55,206 nucleotides of DNA from assembly GCA_023394965.1 (NCBI GenBank), contig JAEWZX010000033.1:1-55206 (forward strand), read 5' to 3'. Below are positions 8,260 through 16,638 of the stretch, piece after piece. Made by a program: the position numbers and the translations under genes. The notes under the pieces are model-generated. The model made no database searches, was not told the origin of the DNA, and saw nothing but the letters and a program-made list of their open reading frames with translations. This DNA comes from Pseudomonadota bacterium. GTDB taxonomy: Bacteria; Pseudomonadota; Alphaproteobacteria; Sphingomonadales; Sphingomonadaceae. The first letter of the stretch is position 1, and each line of letters opens with the position of its first letter.

Positions 8260-9144
8260 TTAGCGCTCGGAAGCGGGTTTTCGTTCCGCAATGGCTGGGC
8301 GCAACGTTGACCAAGCACGTCCTTCGCGCAGGCTCGTCCACCAGCTGATCGGATTCAGCGTGGTTGTCCCGTCGAGCGAGAAGGTGATGAATTCCGCGCG
8401 TCCGCCGATATTTTCCAGCGGGATCGGGCCGAGCAGACCCTGCGGATGATTCAGTTCGCGGCTGTCGGCCGAATGATCTCGATTGTCCCCCATCACGAAC
8501 ACATGATCGTCGGGAACGGTGATTTCGGAGAAATTGTCGAGTTCCTGATTCTGGTGGTCGATAATCAGGTAGGTCGCCCCATTGGGCAGCGTTTCGCGCA
8601 TCACGGGAACGCGGCAGATACCCTTGCCTGAAGCATTCGTGGCGCGGAAATCGTCGAAGCCGAAACCGTCGCAGCGCGAATTTGCATCGAGCGGCAGGGC
8701 GATGGCCGGTTCTACCTTCTGTTCCACAGGCTTGCCATTGAGAATGATCTGGCCGTTACGAACCGCGATCCGGTCACCCGGAAGAGCGACGACGCGCTTG
8801 ATGTAATCTTCGTCTCGTTCCGGATGGACGGGGATGACGATGTCGCCATATTCCGGTGTCGATCCGAAGAGGCGCCATTTACCGCGCGGGGCGAGGTGGA
8901 AGCTGATGGAAGACCAGTTCCAGCCATAGGGATATTTGCTCACCACCAGCCGATCGCCGACCAGTAGGTTCGGCATCATTGATTCCGACGGAATATAGAA
9001 TGGCTTGGCCACAAAACTGTGGAAGGCGAAAACAGCCAGCAACATCAGGGCAAGGCCGCGGATTTCCGCGATCCAATCGACCTTCTCGTCGGCTTTCTTT
9101 TTTGTATCGGTGTTCTTGTTCACTGCCGGTGTGCCGGTGGTCAC
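8260..9144 (-). CDS. lepB: Signal peptidase I
   Basis: This type I leader peptidase has 294 residues when started at GTG 9144, which overlaps the acpS stop as GTGA. It has one N-terminal membrane helix (LALMLLAVFAFHSFVA), the nucleophile Ser55 in IPSESMMP, the general base Lys116 in YIKRVVALPGDR, and the conserved box MGDNRDHSADSR. It cleaves signal peptides of Sec and Tat exports on the periplasmic side. An ATG at 9183 would place 13 extra residues inside acpS and is less likely. In many related genomes rnc and era follow lepB; here an AI-2E gene follows. Confidence 0.93.
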   Translation of the reverse strand: MTTGTPAVNKNTDTKKKADEKVDWIAEIRGLALMLLAVFAFHSFVAKPFYIPSESMMPNLLVGDRLVVSKYPYGWNWSSISFHLAPRGKWRLFGSTPEYGDIVIPVHPERDEDYIKRVVALPGDRIAVRNGQIILNGKPVEQKVEPAIALPLDANSRCDGFGFDDFRATNASGKGICRVPVMRETLPNGATYLIIDHQNQELDNFSEITVPDDHVFVMGDNRDHSADSRELNHPQGLLGPIPLENIGGRAEFITFSLDGTTTLNPISWWTSLREGRAWSTLRPAIAERKPASER

Positions 9145-9542
9145 TTGGGTAAGGCCTCGATGATGACGTAGGCCTGGGCCCATGGATGATCGTCGGTAAG
9201 CGTGAGATGGATGCGCGCTTCATGGCCTTCCGGCACCAATTCCGCAAGCACGATTGCAGCACCGCCCGTCAGTGCGAGTGTGGGAGCGCCCGACCTGGCA
9301 TTCACCACGCCGATGTCTTTCATGAACACGCCGCGGCGAAAGCCGGTGCCGACTGCCTTGGAAAACGCTTCCTTGGCGGCGAAGCGCTTGGCGTAAGTGC
9401 CGGCAATGGTGAAGGGTCGGCGGTGTGCCTTGGCCTGCTCGACCTCGGTAAAGACGCGATTCTCGAACCTTTCGCCGAAGCGATTGAGTGAATTCTGGAT
9501 CCGCTCGATATTACAGAGATCAGAGCCGAGGCCAATAATCAT
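9141..9542 (-). CDS. acpS: Holo-[acyl-carrier-protein] synthase
   Basis: This 133-residue phosphopantetheinyl transferase has Asp8 in IIGLGSDLCNIERI and Glu58 in KRFAAKEAFSKA, the magnesium-binding residues of the family. It transfers 4'-phosphopantetheine from CoA to apo-ACP. It overlaps pdxJ by 4 nt upstream (ATGA) and lepB downstream, the standard alphaproteobacterial arrangement. Confidence 0.95.
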   Translation of the reverse strand: MIIGLGSDLCNIERIQNSLNRFGERFENRVFTEVEQAKAHRRPFTIAGTYAKRFAAKEAFSKAVGTGFRRGVFMKDIGVVNARSGAPTLALTGGAAIVLAELVPEGHEARIHLTLTDDHPWAQAYVIIEALPK

Positions 9543-10297
9543 GCGCGGCCCTCGTCCATCAGATTGCGCATCCGACGCACGGCCGCTTCGAGGCCGACGA
9601 ATACGGCCTCGCCTACGAGATAGTGGCCGATGTTGAGCTCGGCGAGTTCGGGTATGGCGGCAATCGGCTTCACGTTTTCATAGGTCAGGCCATGGCCGGC
9701 ATGCGGTTCGATCCCCATGTCGCGCGCCAGCTTCGACATCGTTTTGATACGTTCGAGCTCGCGTTCCTCGCGCTCAGCATCGCCATCAAGGCCAGCATGC
9801 GCATACTCGCCTGTGTGAAATTCGACCACCGGCACCCGCAGGCGCTGCGCGGCGTCAAGTTGGCGCTCGTTAGCTTCGACGAATAAAGACACGCGAATGC
9901 CATTATCCGCCAGTTTCCAGACGATCGGGGCCAGTTGATTATGGAGCCCGGCTGCGTCGAGCCCGCCTTCGGTCGTCCGCTCTTCGCGCTTTTCCGGTAC
10001 GATGCAGGCCGCATGAGGTTTGTGGGCGAGGGCAATCGCCAGCATTTCCTCGGTTGCCGCCATTTCAAGGTTCAATGGCAGGTCGGTCGCGTGCTGTATG
10101 CGCTCCAGATCGGCATCGCGGATATGGCGGCGATCTTCGCGCAGGTGGGCGGTAATGCCGTCGCCGCCGACTTTCGCCACGATCTCGGCTGCGCGGACGG
10201 GATCGGGATGGTCCCCCCCGCGCGCGTTGCGGATGGTCGCCACGTGGTCGATATTGACGCCCAGTCTCAGGCGAGCGGGATGCGGCTGCTCGGTCAA
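9539..10297 (-). CDS. pdxJ: Pyridoxine 5'-phosphate synthase
   Basis: This 252-residue TIM-barrel enzyme carries LGVNIDHVATIRNARGG near the N-terminus, ITAHLREDRRHI, the region around FHTGEYAHA and C-terminal AELNIGHYLVGEAVFVGLE, all typical of PdxJ. It condenses 1-deoxyxylulose 5-phosphate with 3-amino-1-hydroxyacetone 1-phosphate in the DXP-dependent vitamin B6 route. Its start overlaps the pyrE stop by 4 nt (ATGA), and its stop overlaps the acpS start. Confidence 0.96.
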   Translation of the reverse strand: MTEQPHPARLRLGVNIDHVATIRNARGGDHPDPVRAAEIVAKVGGDGITAHLREDRRHIRDADLERIQHATDLPLNLEMAATEEMLAIALAHKPHAACIVPEKREERTTEGGLDAAGLHNQLAPIVWKLADNGIRVSLFVEANERQLDAAQRLRVPVVEFHTGEYAHAGLDGDAEREERELERIKTMSKLARDMGIEPHAGHGLTYENVKPIAAIPELAELNIGHYLVGEAVFVGLEAAVRRMRNLMDEGRA

Positions 10298-10875
10298 GCT
10301 GCCCTGCTTCCCGGCTTGCTCACCGGAATTGCGGCCAGCTCTGCCGGGATATCGTCTTCGGCATAGGTCGGGAAATTGATGTCCACCAACGGATAGAAGG
10401 GGACACCGAGATCGGCTTCGCCATTGGAACGGTCGACCAGAGCGACTTCGGCGATCACCGTACCGCCTTCACGCTTCACTGCCGCTATGGCCTCGCGGCT
10501 GGACAGGCCGGTGGTGACTACGTCTTCGACCATCAGGACTTTGGCGCCCGGCTGCAGGCGGAAACCCCGGCGCAGGTGGAATTTACCGTCTGGCCGTTCG
10601 AGGAACATCGCATCCTTGCCCAGCGCCCGCCCCATTTCCTGTCCGACGATAATACCGCCCATTGCCGGACTGATCACAACGTCGATTTGATTTCGAATGT
10701 CGCGCGGGATCTTCTGGGTAAGGGCGAAGGCGAGGCGTCCCGCTCGTTCCGCATTCATCAACACGCGCGCGCATTGAAGATAATGCCCACTGTGCCGTCC
10801 GCTGGACAGTTTGAAATGGCCTTCGAGCAGAGCTTCGCTGGCGCGGAATTCGGAGAGAATTTCTTCGTCGGTCAT
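10294..10875 (-). CDS. pyrE: Orotate phosphoribosyltransferase
   Basis: This 193-residue type I phosphoribosyltransferase has the PRPP loop VLMVEDVVTTG (113-123) and the family N-terminus FKLSSGRHSGHYLQCARV. It makes OMP from orotate and PRPP in pyrimidine synthesis. The start MTDEEILSEF at 10875 fits family length; an in-frame start at 10914 adds 13 atypical residues. It is the first gene of the long minus-strand run ending at 4499 and is divergent from coxB. The dihydroorotase gene pyrC is also in this window at 27034. Confidence 0.95.
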   Translation of the reverse strand: MTDEEILSEFRASEALLEGHFKLSSGRHSGHYLQCARVLMNAERAGRLAFALTQKIPRDIRNQIDVVISPAMGGIIVGQEMGRALGKDAMFLERPDGKFHLRRGFRLQPGAKVLMVEDVVTTGLSSREAIAAVKREGGTVIAEVALVDRSNGEADLGVPFYPLVDINFPTYAEDDIPAELAAIPVSKPGSRAA

Positions 10876-11086
10876 GATGCTGGCGTCCAAAGCGCCTCGG
10901 GCACATTTTCGCAAGAGGCAAAGCCCAGTTCACATTTTTATCCTCCACCCGCTTGAGGCAAGCGCGATCCCTGCCTATAGGGCGAACGCAACCGGGCCCT
11001 CGGAGGGGCGCGTCTTGCCGTGCACGCGAGATTCGCGAAGTATGGCAGGCCCGGAACGAGACACGACACGAAAGAGTGCCAAGACG

Positions 11087-12148
11087 ATGAAAATTCTCGG
11101 CTCCCTCAACGGGTTCCACCGGATTGTCGCCAGCCTGGTAATGGCTGCGATGCTGGCTTTCGGCGCGCAGGGCGCTATGGCGCAGGACACTGCCGAATCT
11201 GCAGTGGCAGAACAGACAGAAACGCTTGATCCGGCTGACGCAGCCGAAGCATCTAGTGAAGATGTCGGTCCGGGTTCGGGTGCCTATACCCCGATGAAGC
11301 CCACCGAAGGCAAGGGTATGCCGATTGCGAAGGCGATCAATGTCCAGGACCAGTATTCGCCGATTGGGCATCAGGCAAATGCCCTTCATACCGGCCTTGT
11401 CTGGGTAATGGTACTGATCAGCGTTTTTGTTCTCATTCTGGTCGCTTGGGTCGTTATCAAGTTTAATCGACGTTCCAACCCAGTCCCGTCGAAGAATAGC
11501 CACAATACGTTGATCGAAGTGATCTGGACCGTCGTTCCGGCATTGATCCTGCTCGGTATCGCAGTTCCGTCGATCGGTCTTCTGAGCGCGCAATACAAGT
11601 CGCCCCCGAAAGACGCGATTACCGTGAAGGCGATCGGTTATCAGTGGTACTGGGGTTACGCCTATCCGGACAATGGCGATTTCGAAGTTGTTTCGAACAT
11701 GCTGACCAAGGAAGAAGCGGATGCGCGCGGTGAGCCACACCAATTGGCGGTCGACAACCGCATGGTCGTCCCAGCCGGTGTGCCGATTCGCCTTCAGACC
11801 ACTGCAGCTGACGTGATCCACTCCTTCGCTGTGCCGAGCCTCTGGTTCAAGCTGGACGCCGTACCCGGGCGTCTGAACGAAAAGCTGCTCTTCATCGACG
11901 AGCCCGGCGTTTATTATGGCCAGTGTTCCGAGCTTTGCGGGGTGCGTCACGGCTACATGCCGATCGCTATCGAAGCGCTGCCGATGGATCAGTACAATGC
12001 TTGGGTTCTGGCTCAGGGTGGCACCATTGCCGGTGCCGAAGAGGAAGGTGTGGATGCGGAACCTGCTGCGGCTCCGCTGCAGCAGCCCGAAAGTGCCACG
12101 CCTGGCGCTCCGGGTGCAGGCGCTGCTCCTGTCGCACCTACCGCTTAA
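11087..12148 (+). CDS. coxB: Cytochrome c oxidase subunit II
   Basis: This 353-residue precursor has a signal peptide ending near QGAMA/QD, an acidic linker, two membrane helices (one around LVWVMVLISVFVLILVAWVV, one around VVPALILLGIAVP) and a periplasmic cupredoxin domain. The CuA ligands are visible: Cys280, Cys284, His288 and Met291 in CSELCGVRHGYM. It accepts electrons from cytochrome c. A Pro/Ala-rich tail follows the copper domain. It starts the oxidase cluster, 30 bp before ctaD. The gap to divergent pyrE is about 211 bp and presumably contains the promoter, although I see no convincing -35/-10 pair. Confidence 0.95.
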   Translation: MKILGSLNGFHRIVASLVMAAMLAFGAQGAMAQDTAESAVAEQTETLDPADAAEASSEDVGPGSGAYTPMKPTEGKGMPIAKAINVQDQYSPIGHQANALHTGLVWVMVLISVFVLILVAWVVIKFNRRSNPVPSKNSHNTLIEVIWTVVPALILLGIAVPSIGLLSAQYKSPPKDAITVKAIGYQWYWGYAYPDNGDFEVVSNMLTKEEADARGEPHQLAVDNRMVVPAGVPIRLQTTAADVIHSFAVPSLWFKLDAVPGRLNEKLLFIDEPGVYYGQCSELCGVRHGYMPIAIEALPMDQYNAWVLAQGGTIAGAEEEGVDAEPAAAPLQQPESATPGAPGAGAAPVAPTA

Positions 12149-12178
12149 GATTTACGATTAGCTCGAGAGTATAGCACG

Positions 12179-13891
12179 ATGGCTACTACCGCCGACCACT
12201 TCGAGGCCCACCACGAAGGCCACGCGCATCACGATGCCGACCACAAGCCAGGCTTCTTCGCGCGCTGGTTCATGTCCACAAACCACAAGGACATCGGTAC
12301 GCTGTATCTGATCTTCGCGATCTTCGCGGGTATTGTCGGTGGCGCAATTTCGGGCATCATGCGGATGGAACTGGCTGAGCCGGGTATCCAGTATCTGCAG
12401 TTCTGGGCCGAACTCATGGGCGGCAATGGGGACTTCGATACCTCGCTGCACATGTGGAACGTGTTCATCACTGCCCACGGTCTGATCATGGTGTTCTTCA
12501 TGGTCATGCCAGCAATGATCGGTGGCTTTGGTAACTGGTTCGTGCCTATCATGATCGGTGCGCCGGACATGGCATTCCCGCGCATGAACAACATTTCTTT
12601 TTGGCTGACCGTGGCTGGCTTCTGCTCGCTGATGTTCTCGCTCTTCGTACCCGGTGGTACGGGACCGGGTGCAGGTACGGGCTGGACCGTTTACGCGCCG
12701 CTTTCGACGACTGGCTCGCAAGGTCCTGCGGTCGACTTCGCGATCTTCTCGCTGCACCTTGCCGGTGCTGGTTCGATCCTTGGTGCAACCAACTTCATCA
12801 CCACCATCTTCAACATGCGTGCGCCGGGTATGACCCTGCACAAAATGCCGTTGTTCGTATGGTCGGTGCTGGTTACCGCCTTCCTGCTGCTGCTCGCGCT
12901 GCCGGTTCTGGCTGCGGCGATCACCATGCTGATCACCGACCGTAACTTCGGCACTACCTTCTTCGATCCTGCCGGCGGTGGCGACCCGATCCTGTATCAG
13001 CACCTGTTCTGGTTCTTCGGTCACCCCGAAGTATACATCATGATCCTGCCCGGCTTCGGCATGATTTCGCAGATCGTTTCGACCTTCAGCCGCAAGCCCG
13101 TATTCGGCTATCTTGGCATGGCCTACGCCATGGTCGCGATCGGTGTTGTCGGCTTCGTCGTGTGGGCACACCACATGTACACCGTCGGTCTGGACGTGAA
13201 CACGAAGATGTATTTCACCGCGGCGACTATGGTCATTGCAGTTCCGACCGGCGTGAAGATCTTCAGCTGGATTGCAACGATGTGGGGTGGCTCGATCAGC
13301 TTCAAGTCGCCTATGGTCTGGGCGATCGGGATGATCTTCCTCTTCACCGTGGGTGGTGTGACCGGTGTCTATCTGGCCAATGGCGGCGTGGATGACGTGG
13401 TGCACGATACCTACTTCGTGGTCGCGCACTTCCACTACGTACTGTCGATGGGTGCCGTCTTCTCGCTCTTCGCAGGGTTCTACTACTGGTTCCCGAAGAT
13501 GAGCGGCCGGATGCACTCCGAACTGCTGGCTCACCTGCACTTCTGGGGCTTCTTCATCGGCGTGAACCTGATCTTCTTCCCGCAGCACTTCCTGGGTCTG
13601 CAGGGTATGCCGCGCCGCTATCCGGACTACGCTGACGCTTACACCTACTGGAACGAGATCAGCTCGCTCGGCTACGAAATCATGGCCGGTTCGATGATCT
13701 TCTTCTTTGCCAACCTTGTGTACGCCTTCGTGGCAGGCAAGAAGGCTCCGGCGAACTACTGGGGTGAAGGGGCAACGACACTCGAGTGGACTTTGTCGAG
13801 CCCGCCGCCGTTCCACCAATTCAGCGAGCTGCCGGTAATCGAGGAACACCACACCTCGGACGACCACATCAGCGGTGCCAAGCCCGCCTGA
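12179..13891 (+). CDS. ctaD: Cytochrome c oxidase subunit I
   Basis: This 570-residue haem-copper oxidase subunit of the aa3 A-family has haem a ligands His100 (FITAHG) and His419, haem a3 ligand His417 (VVAHFHYV), and CuB ligands His282 (cross-linked to Tyr286 in GHPEVY), His331 and His332. All catalytic residues are intact. The cytoplasmic N-terminus is unusually His-rich, with seven His in the first 22 residues. A strong terminator follows at 13922. Confidence 0.97.
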   Translation: MATTADHFEAHHEGHAHHDADHKPGFFARWFMSTNHKDIGTLYLIFAIFAGIVGGAISGIMRMELAEPGIQYLQFWAELMGGNGDFDTSLHMWNVFITAHGLIMVFFMVMPAMIGGFGNWFVPIMIGAPDMAFPRMNNISFWLTVAGFCSLMFSLFVPGGTGPGAGTGWTVYAPLSTTGSQGPAVDFAIFSLHLAGAGSILGATNFITTIFNMRAPGMTLHKMPLFVWSVLVTAFLLLLALPVLAAAITMLITDRNFGTTFFDPAGGGDPILYQHLFWFFGHPEVYIMILPGFGMISQIVSTFSRKPVFGYLGMAYAMVAIGVVGFVVWAHHMYTVGLDVNTKMYFTAATMVIAVPTGVKIFSWIATMWGGSISFKSPMVWAIGMIFLFTVGGVTGVYLANGGVDDVVHDTYFVVAHFHYVLSMGAVFSLFAGFYYWFPKMSGRMHSELLAHLHFWGFFIGVNLIFFPQHFLGLQGMPRRYPDYADAYTYWNEISSLGYEIMAGSMIFFFANLVYAFVAGKKAPANYWGEGATTLEWTLSSPPPFHQFSELPVIEEHHTSDDHISGAKPA

Positions 13892-13921
13892 TCCACGGTT
13901 TAAAGTCTGGACATGAAAGAG

Positions 13922-13951
13922 CGGCCGGTCCCATGATGGACCGGCCGTTTT
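13922..13951 (+). terminator. Intrinsic terminator after ctaD
   Basis: A 10-bp perfect stem, CGGCCGGTCC (13922-13931) with GGACCGGCCG (13938-13947), encloses a 6-nt loop and is followed by TTTTC. It lies 30 bp after the ctaD stop and separates the structural genes coxB-ctaD from the hydrolase and assembly genes downstream. Partial read-through would set subunit and assembly-factor ratios; that is inference. Confidence 0.8.
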
Positions 13952-13974
13952 CATATGCGGCAGGGAGAGATCAA

Positions 13975-14934
13975 TTGCGTGAAATGCGGACTATCGACAC
14001 AGGCGAGGTCAGCCTGCACTGTGCGATTGAAGGCGAAGGGCCGCTGGTCATTATGGTGCACGGCTTTCCTGAAAGCTGGTACAGCTGGCGGCACCAGATA
14101 GGCCCCATCGCGGATGCCGGCTTTACCGCCTGTGCGATAGATGTGCGTGGCTACGGCGGATCGGACAAACCGCATGAAATTGAGGCTTATTCGATGGAGC
14201 GAATCGTCGGCGATCTGGTTGGGTTGCGGAAAGCCCTCTCGCCCGATGCACCGGCTGTTCTGATCGGCCATGACTGGGGCGCCCCCATCGTATGGAATTC
14301 GGCGCTGACCCATCCTGAGCGTTTCAGGGCAGTGGCAGCAATGTCTGTACCCTTCGCCGGCGTTCCGAGCCGGCCGTTCACCGAAGTATTCCGCGAACAT
14401 TTCACCTCGAAGGGGCGGTTCTTCTACCAGGAATATTTCCAGGAACCCGGTGTTGCAGAAGCGGAAGCGGAACAGGACCCGCGCGACTGGGTGGCCCGCA
14501 TGATGTATTCGATCAGCGGTGACGTGCCTCCGGGGGAATATTGGGACAAGCCGCTGGGTGCGACTTTCCTGCAAGACCTTCCCGATCCGGCACCAGTCGC
14601 CTGGCTTACCGAAGATGATCTCGATTTCTACGAAGCGGAATTCAAGGCATCGGGTTTTCGTGGCCCGCTCAACCGTTATCGCAATCACGAGGCTGACTAT
14701 GAGTGGCTGCAAGGGTGGGCGGGAAAGCAGATTGAACAGCCTGCGCTGTTCATCGGCGGCACGCGCGACCCTGCGACTTTCCTGTTTGGAGCGGTTGAAG
14801 ATCCGGTGGCGCTGGTCAAGATGTTCGTACCCAATGTCGAAGGTCACATACTGGAGGGGGTTGGTCATTGGACCCAGCAGGAAAGGCCCGAGGAAGTGAA
14901 TCGCATCCTGATTGACTGGCTAAAGCGGCTGTGA
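13975..14934 (+). CDS. Alpha/beta hydrolase, epoxide hydrolase-like
   Basis: This protein of about 319 residues has the epoxide-hydrolase oxyanion motif HGFPESWYSW, the Asp-nucleophile elbow GHDWGAPIVW and the catalytic His in GVGHWTQQE. Asp in the elbow instead of Ser separates it from esterases. TTG at 13975 has AGGGAG about 7 nt upstream; ATG at 13984 is the alternative. The ctaB start region overlaps or closely follows the stop. It is an odd guest between ctaD and ctaB and has no known role in oxidase assembly. The substrate is unknown. Confidence 0.82.
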   Translation: MREMRTIDTGEVSLHCAIEGEGPLVIMVHGFPESWYSWRHQIGPIADAGFTACAIDVRGYGGSDKPHEIEAYSMERIVGDLVGLRKALSPDAPAVLIGHDWGAPIVWNSALTHPERFRAVAAMSVPFAGVPSRPFTEVFREHFTSKGRFFYQEYFQEPGVAEAEAEQDPRDWVARMMYSISGDVPPGEYWDKPLGATFLQDLPDPAPVAWLTEDDLDFYEAEFKASGFRGPLNRYRNHEADYEWLQGWAGKQIEQPALFIGGTRDPATFLFGAVEDPVALVKMFVPNVEGHILEGVGHWTQQERPEEVNRILIDWLKRL

Positions 14935-14957
14935 CGCCCTATAGGCCGCTTGATTCT

Positions 14958-15875
14958 ATGACCCAGACTGTTCCCTCCCAGCTGCCAGCGGAATGGCGCG
15001 ACTTCTTTGCGCTTACCAAGCCGCGCGTGATGAGCTTGGTGATTTTCACGGGCCTTTGCGGCTTGCTGGCTGCACCGGGTCACATCCATCCGGTGCTGGG
15101 ATTTACCGCGATTCTTTGCATCGCTCTGGGTGCGGGCGGATCTGGTGCCCTTAACCAGTGGTGGGAAGCAGAAATCGACGCAGGTATGAAGCGTACTGCT
15201 GCAAGGCCGCTTCCTGCAGGTCGGATGAACCCCACCGACGCGCGTGATTTCGGGGTACTCATATCTGCGGCATCGGTGATGATTATGGGGCTGGCTGTGA
15301 ATTGGCTCGCTGCCACGATCCTCGCGCTGTCGATATTCTATTATACTGTAATATATACAATATGGCTCAAACCGCGCACGCCGCAGAACATTGTTATCGG
15401 TGGCGGGGCTGGGGCCTTCCCGCCAGTGATCGGCTGGGTTGCAGTGACTGGGGACATCACGCTGATGCCGGTGTTGCTGTTCCTGATCATCTTCATTTGG
15501 ACGCCGCCCCATTTCTGGGCCCTGGCGCTGTTTGTTAAGACCGATTACGCGAATGTCGGTATTCCGATGATGCCCGTCGTGCGGGGCGAAACGTCCACCC
15601 GTCGTCAAATCCTTGCATATTCCGTACTGCTGGTGCCGATTGCAGCCGCCCCGTGGTTCATCGGTGGGACGGGCTATGTGTATGGTGTCGCCTCGCTTGC
15701 GCTGTCACTTGCCTTTCTTGCGCTTTCTGTTCCCGTCGCTTTCCGCCAGACAGAGGAAAACGACACCATGAAACCCGAGAAACGCCTTTTTGCATTTAGC
15801 ATTCTCTATCTTTTTGCGCTGTTCGCCTTGCTGGTGGTGGACAGGGTAATGGCAAATCTGGGATGGATCGCATGA
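14958..15875 (+). CDS. ctaB: Protohaem IX farnesyltransferase (haem O synthase)
   Basis: This 305-residue UbiA-type polytopic protein has ALTKPRVMSLVIFTGLCG at the N-terminus, the prenyl-diphosphate motif NQWWEAEIDAGMKRTAARPL, and WTPPHFWALAL in the second loop. It farnesylates haem b to haem o, the precursor of haem a. ATG at 14958 gives the usual family start; a GTG at 14931 overlapping the hydrolase stop would add nine residues. Its stop overlaps the next small gene as ATGA. Confidence 0.94.
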   Translation: MTQTVPSQLPAEWRDFFALTKPRVMSLVIFTGLCGLLAAPGHIHPVLGFTAILCIALGAGGSGALNQWWEAEIDAGMKRTAARPLPAGRMNPTDARDFGVLISAASVMIMGLAVNWLAATILALSIFYYTVIYTIWLKPRTPQNIVIGGGAGAFPPVIGWVAVTGDITLMPVLLFLIIFIWTPPHFWALALFVKTDYANVGIPMMPVVRGETSTRRQILAYSVLLVPIAAAPWFIGGTGYVYGVASLALSLAFLALSVPVAFRQTEENDTMKPEKRLFAFSILYLFALFALLVVDRVMANLGWIA

Positions 15876-15991
15876 CCCCCGAAGAAGAAACCGAATTCAA
15901 ACGTCGTCAGAAAAGCCGTAATCTGGTGCTTGGGGGTGTCCTTATCTTCCTGGCGATCCTGTTCTATGTGATCACCATCGCGCGAATGTGA
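15872..15991 (+). CDS. Small CoxF-like membrane protein of the oxidase cluster
   Basis: This 39-residue protein has a charged N-terminus (MTPEEETEFKRRQKSRN) and one membrane helix (LVLGGVLIFLAILFYVITIA). The ATG overlaps the ctaB stop by 4 nt and ctaG starts 8 nt after its stop, so it is coupled to both. Small one-helix proteins, often labelled CoxF, occur here in alphaproteobacterial oxidase clusters and are thought to help assembly. The reading frame, overlaps and helix support a real gene; the precise role is inference. Confidence 0.75.
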   Translation: MTPEEETEFKRRQKSRNLVLGGVLIFLAILFYVITIARM

Positions 15992-15999
15992 GGGCTGAG

Positions 16000-16572
16000 A
16001 TGACGACTGCCACGCTTGAATCCCGCAAAAACCGCACTGCGCTGTTCGCGTTTCTGGGCGCGCTCGCTATGCTTGGTCTCGGCTATGCAGCGGTACCGCT
16101 TTATCAGCTATTCTGCCAGGTTACCGGGTTTGGCGGCACGACGCAGCGCGCAAGCGAAAGCGATGCAGCAATGGCCGAACGTATTGGTGCAAGTGCCGGT
16201 GGAAAAACCATTTCGATCCGTTTCGATGGCACCACGGCGAATGATGTTCCGTGGAATTTCCGCCCCGAGCAGGTGACCGACACCGTGACGATTGGTCAGC
16301 GCGACATGGCGATCTTTCTTGCGAAAAACAATTCGAACAAGCGGATAAAGGGAACGGCGACCTTCAATGTCGAACCCCAGCAGGCCGGGGCGTATTTCAA
16401 CAAGATCCAGTGCTTCTGTTTTACCGAACAGGTGCTTGAGCCGGGTCAGGAAGTGCGCATGCCGGTGCTTTATTATGTCGATCCCAAGGCTCTCGACGAT
16501 CCCAATATGGACGGCGTGGAGCAGATCACGCTATCCTATACTTTCCACCGGGCTCTGGATTCTGCAGAGTAG
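16000..16572 (+). CDS. ctaG: Cytochrome c oxidase assembly protein CtaG/Cox11
   Basis: This 190-residue copper chaperone has an N-terminal membrane anchor (FAFLGALAMLGLGYAAVPLY) and a periplasmic domain with the Cu(I)-binding motif IQCFCFTEQVLEPGQ. It delivers copper to the CuB site of subunit I. ATG 16000 has GAGG upstream; GTG at 15988 overlapping the previous stop is an alternative. It is positioned between ctaB and ctaE as in other alphaproteobacteria. Confidence 0.93.
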   Translation: MTTATLESRKNRTALFAFLGALAMLGLGYAAVPLYQLFCQVTGFGGTTQRASESDAAMAERIGASAGGKTISIRFDGTTANDVPWNFRPEQVTDTVTIGQRDMAIFLAKNNSNKRIKGTATFNVEPQQAGAYFNKIQCFCFTEQVLEPGQEVRMPVLYYVDPKALDDPNMDGVEQITLSYTFHRALDSAE

Positions 16573-16638
16573 CCCCTAGACCCGCGCGCTTCGGCGCATT
16601 AAGGGCACCCGCAAAGTGAAACGCAGGACGCGAGTACA

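Noticed and set aside
9145..9183. Longer lepB start at ATG 9183
   Set aside because: It lies within acpS and adds non-family residues; GTG 9144 overlapping the acpS stop fits the coupled arrangement.
12158..13954. 598-codon open frame antisense to ctaD
   Set aside because: The sense strand is an intact subunit I; the reverse product is His/Glu/Arg-rich noise created by its codon usage.
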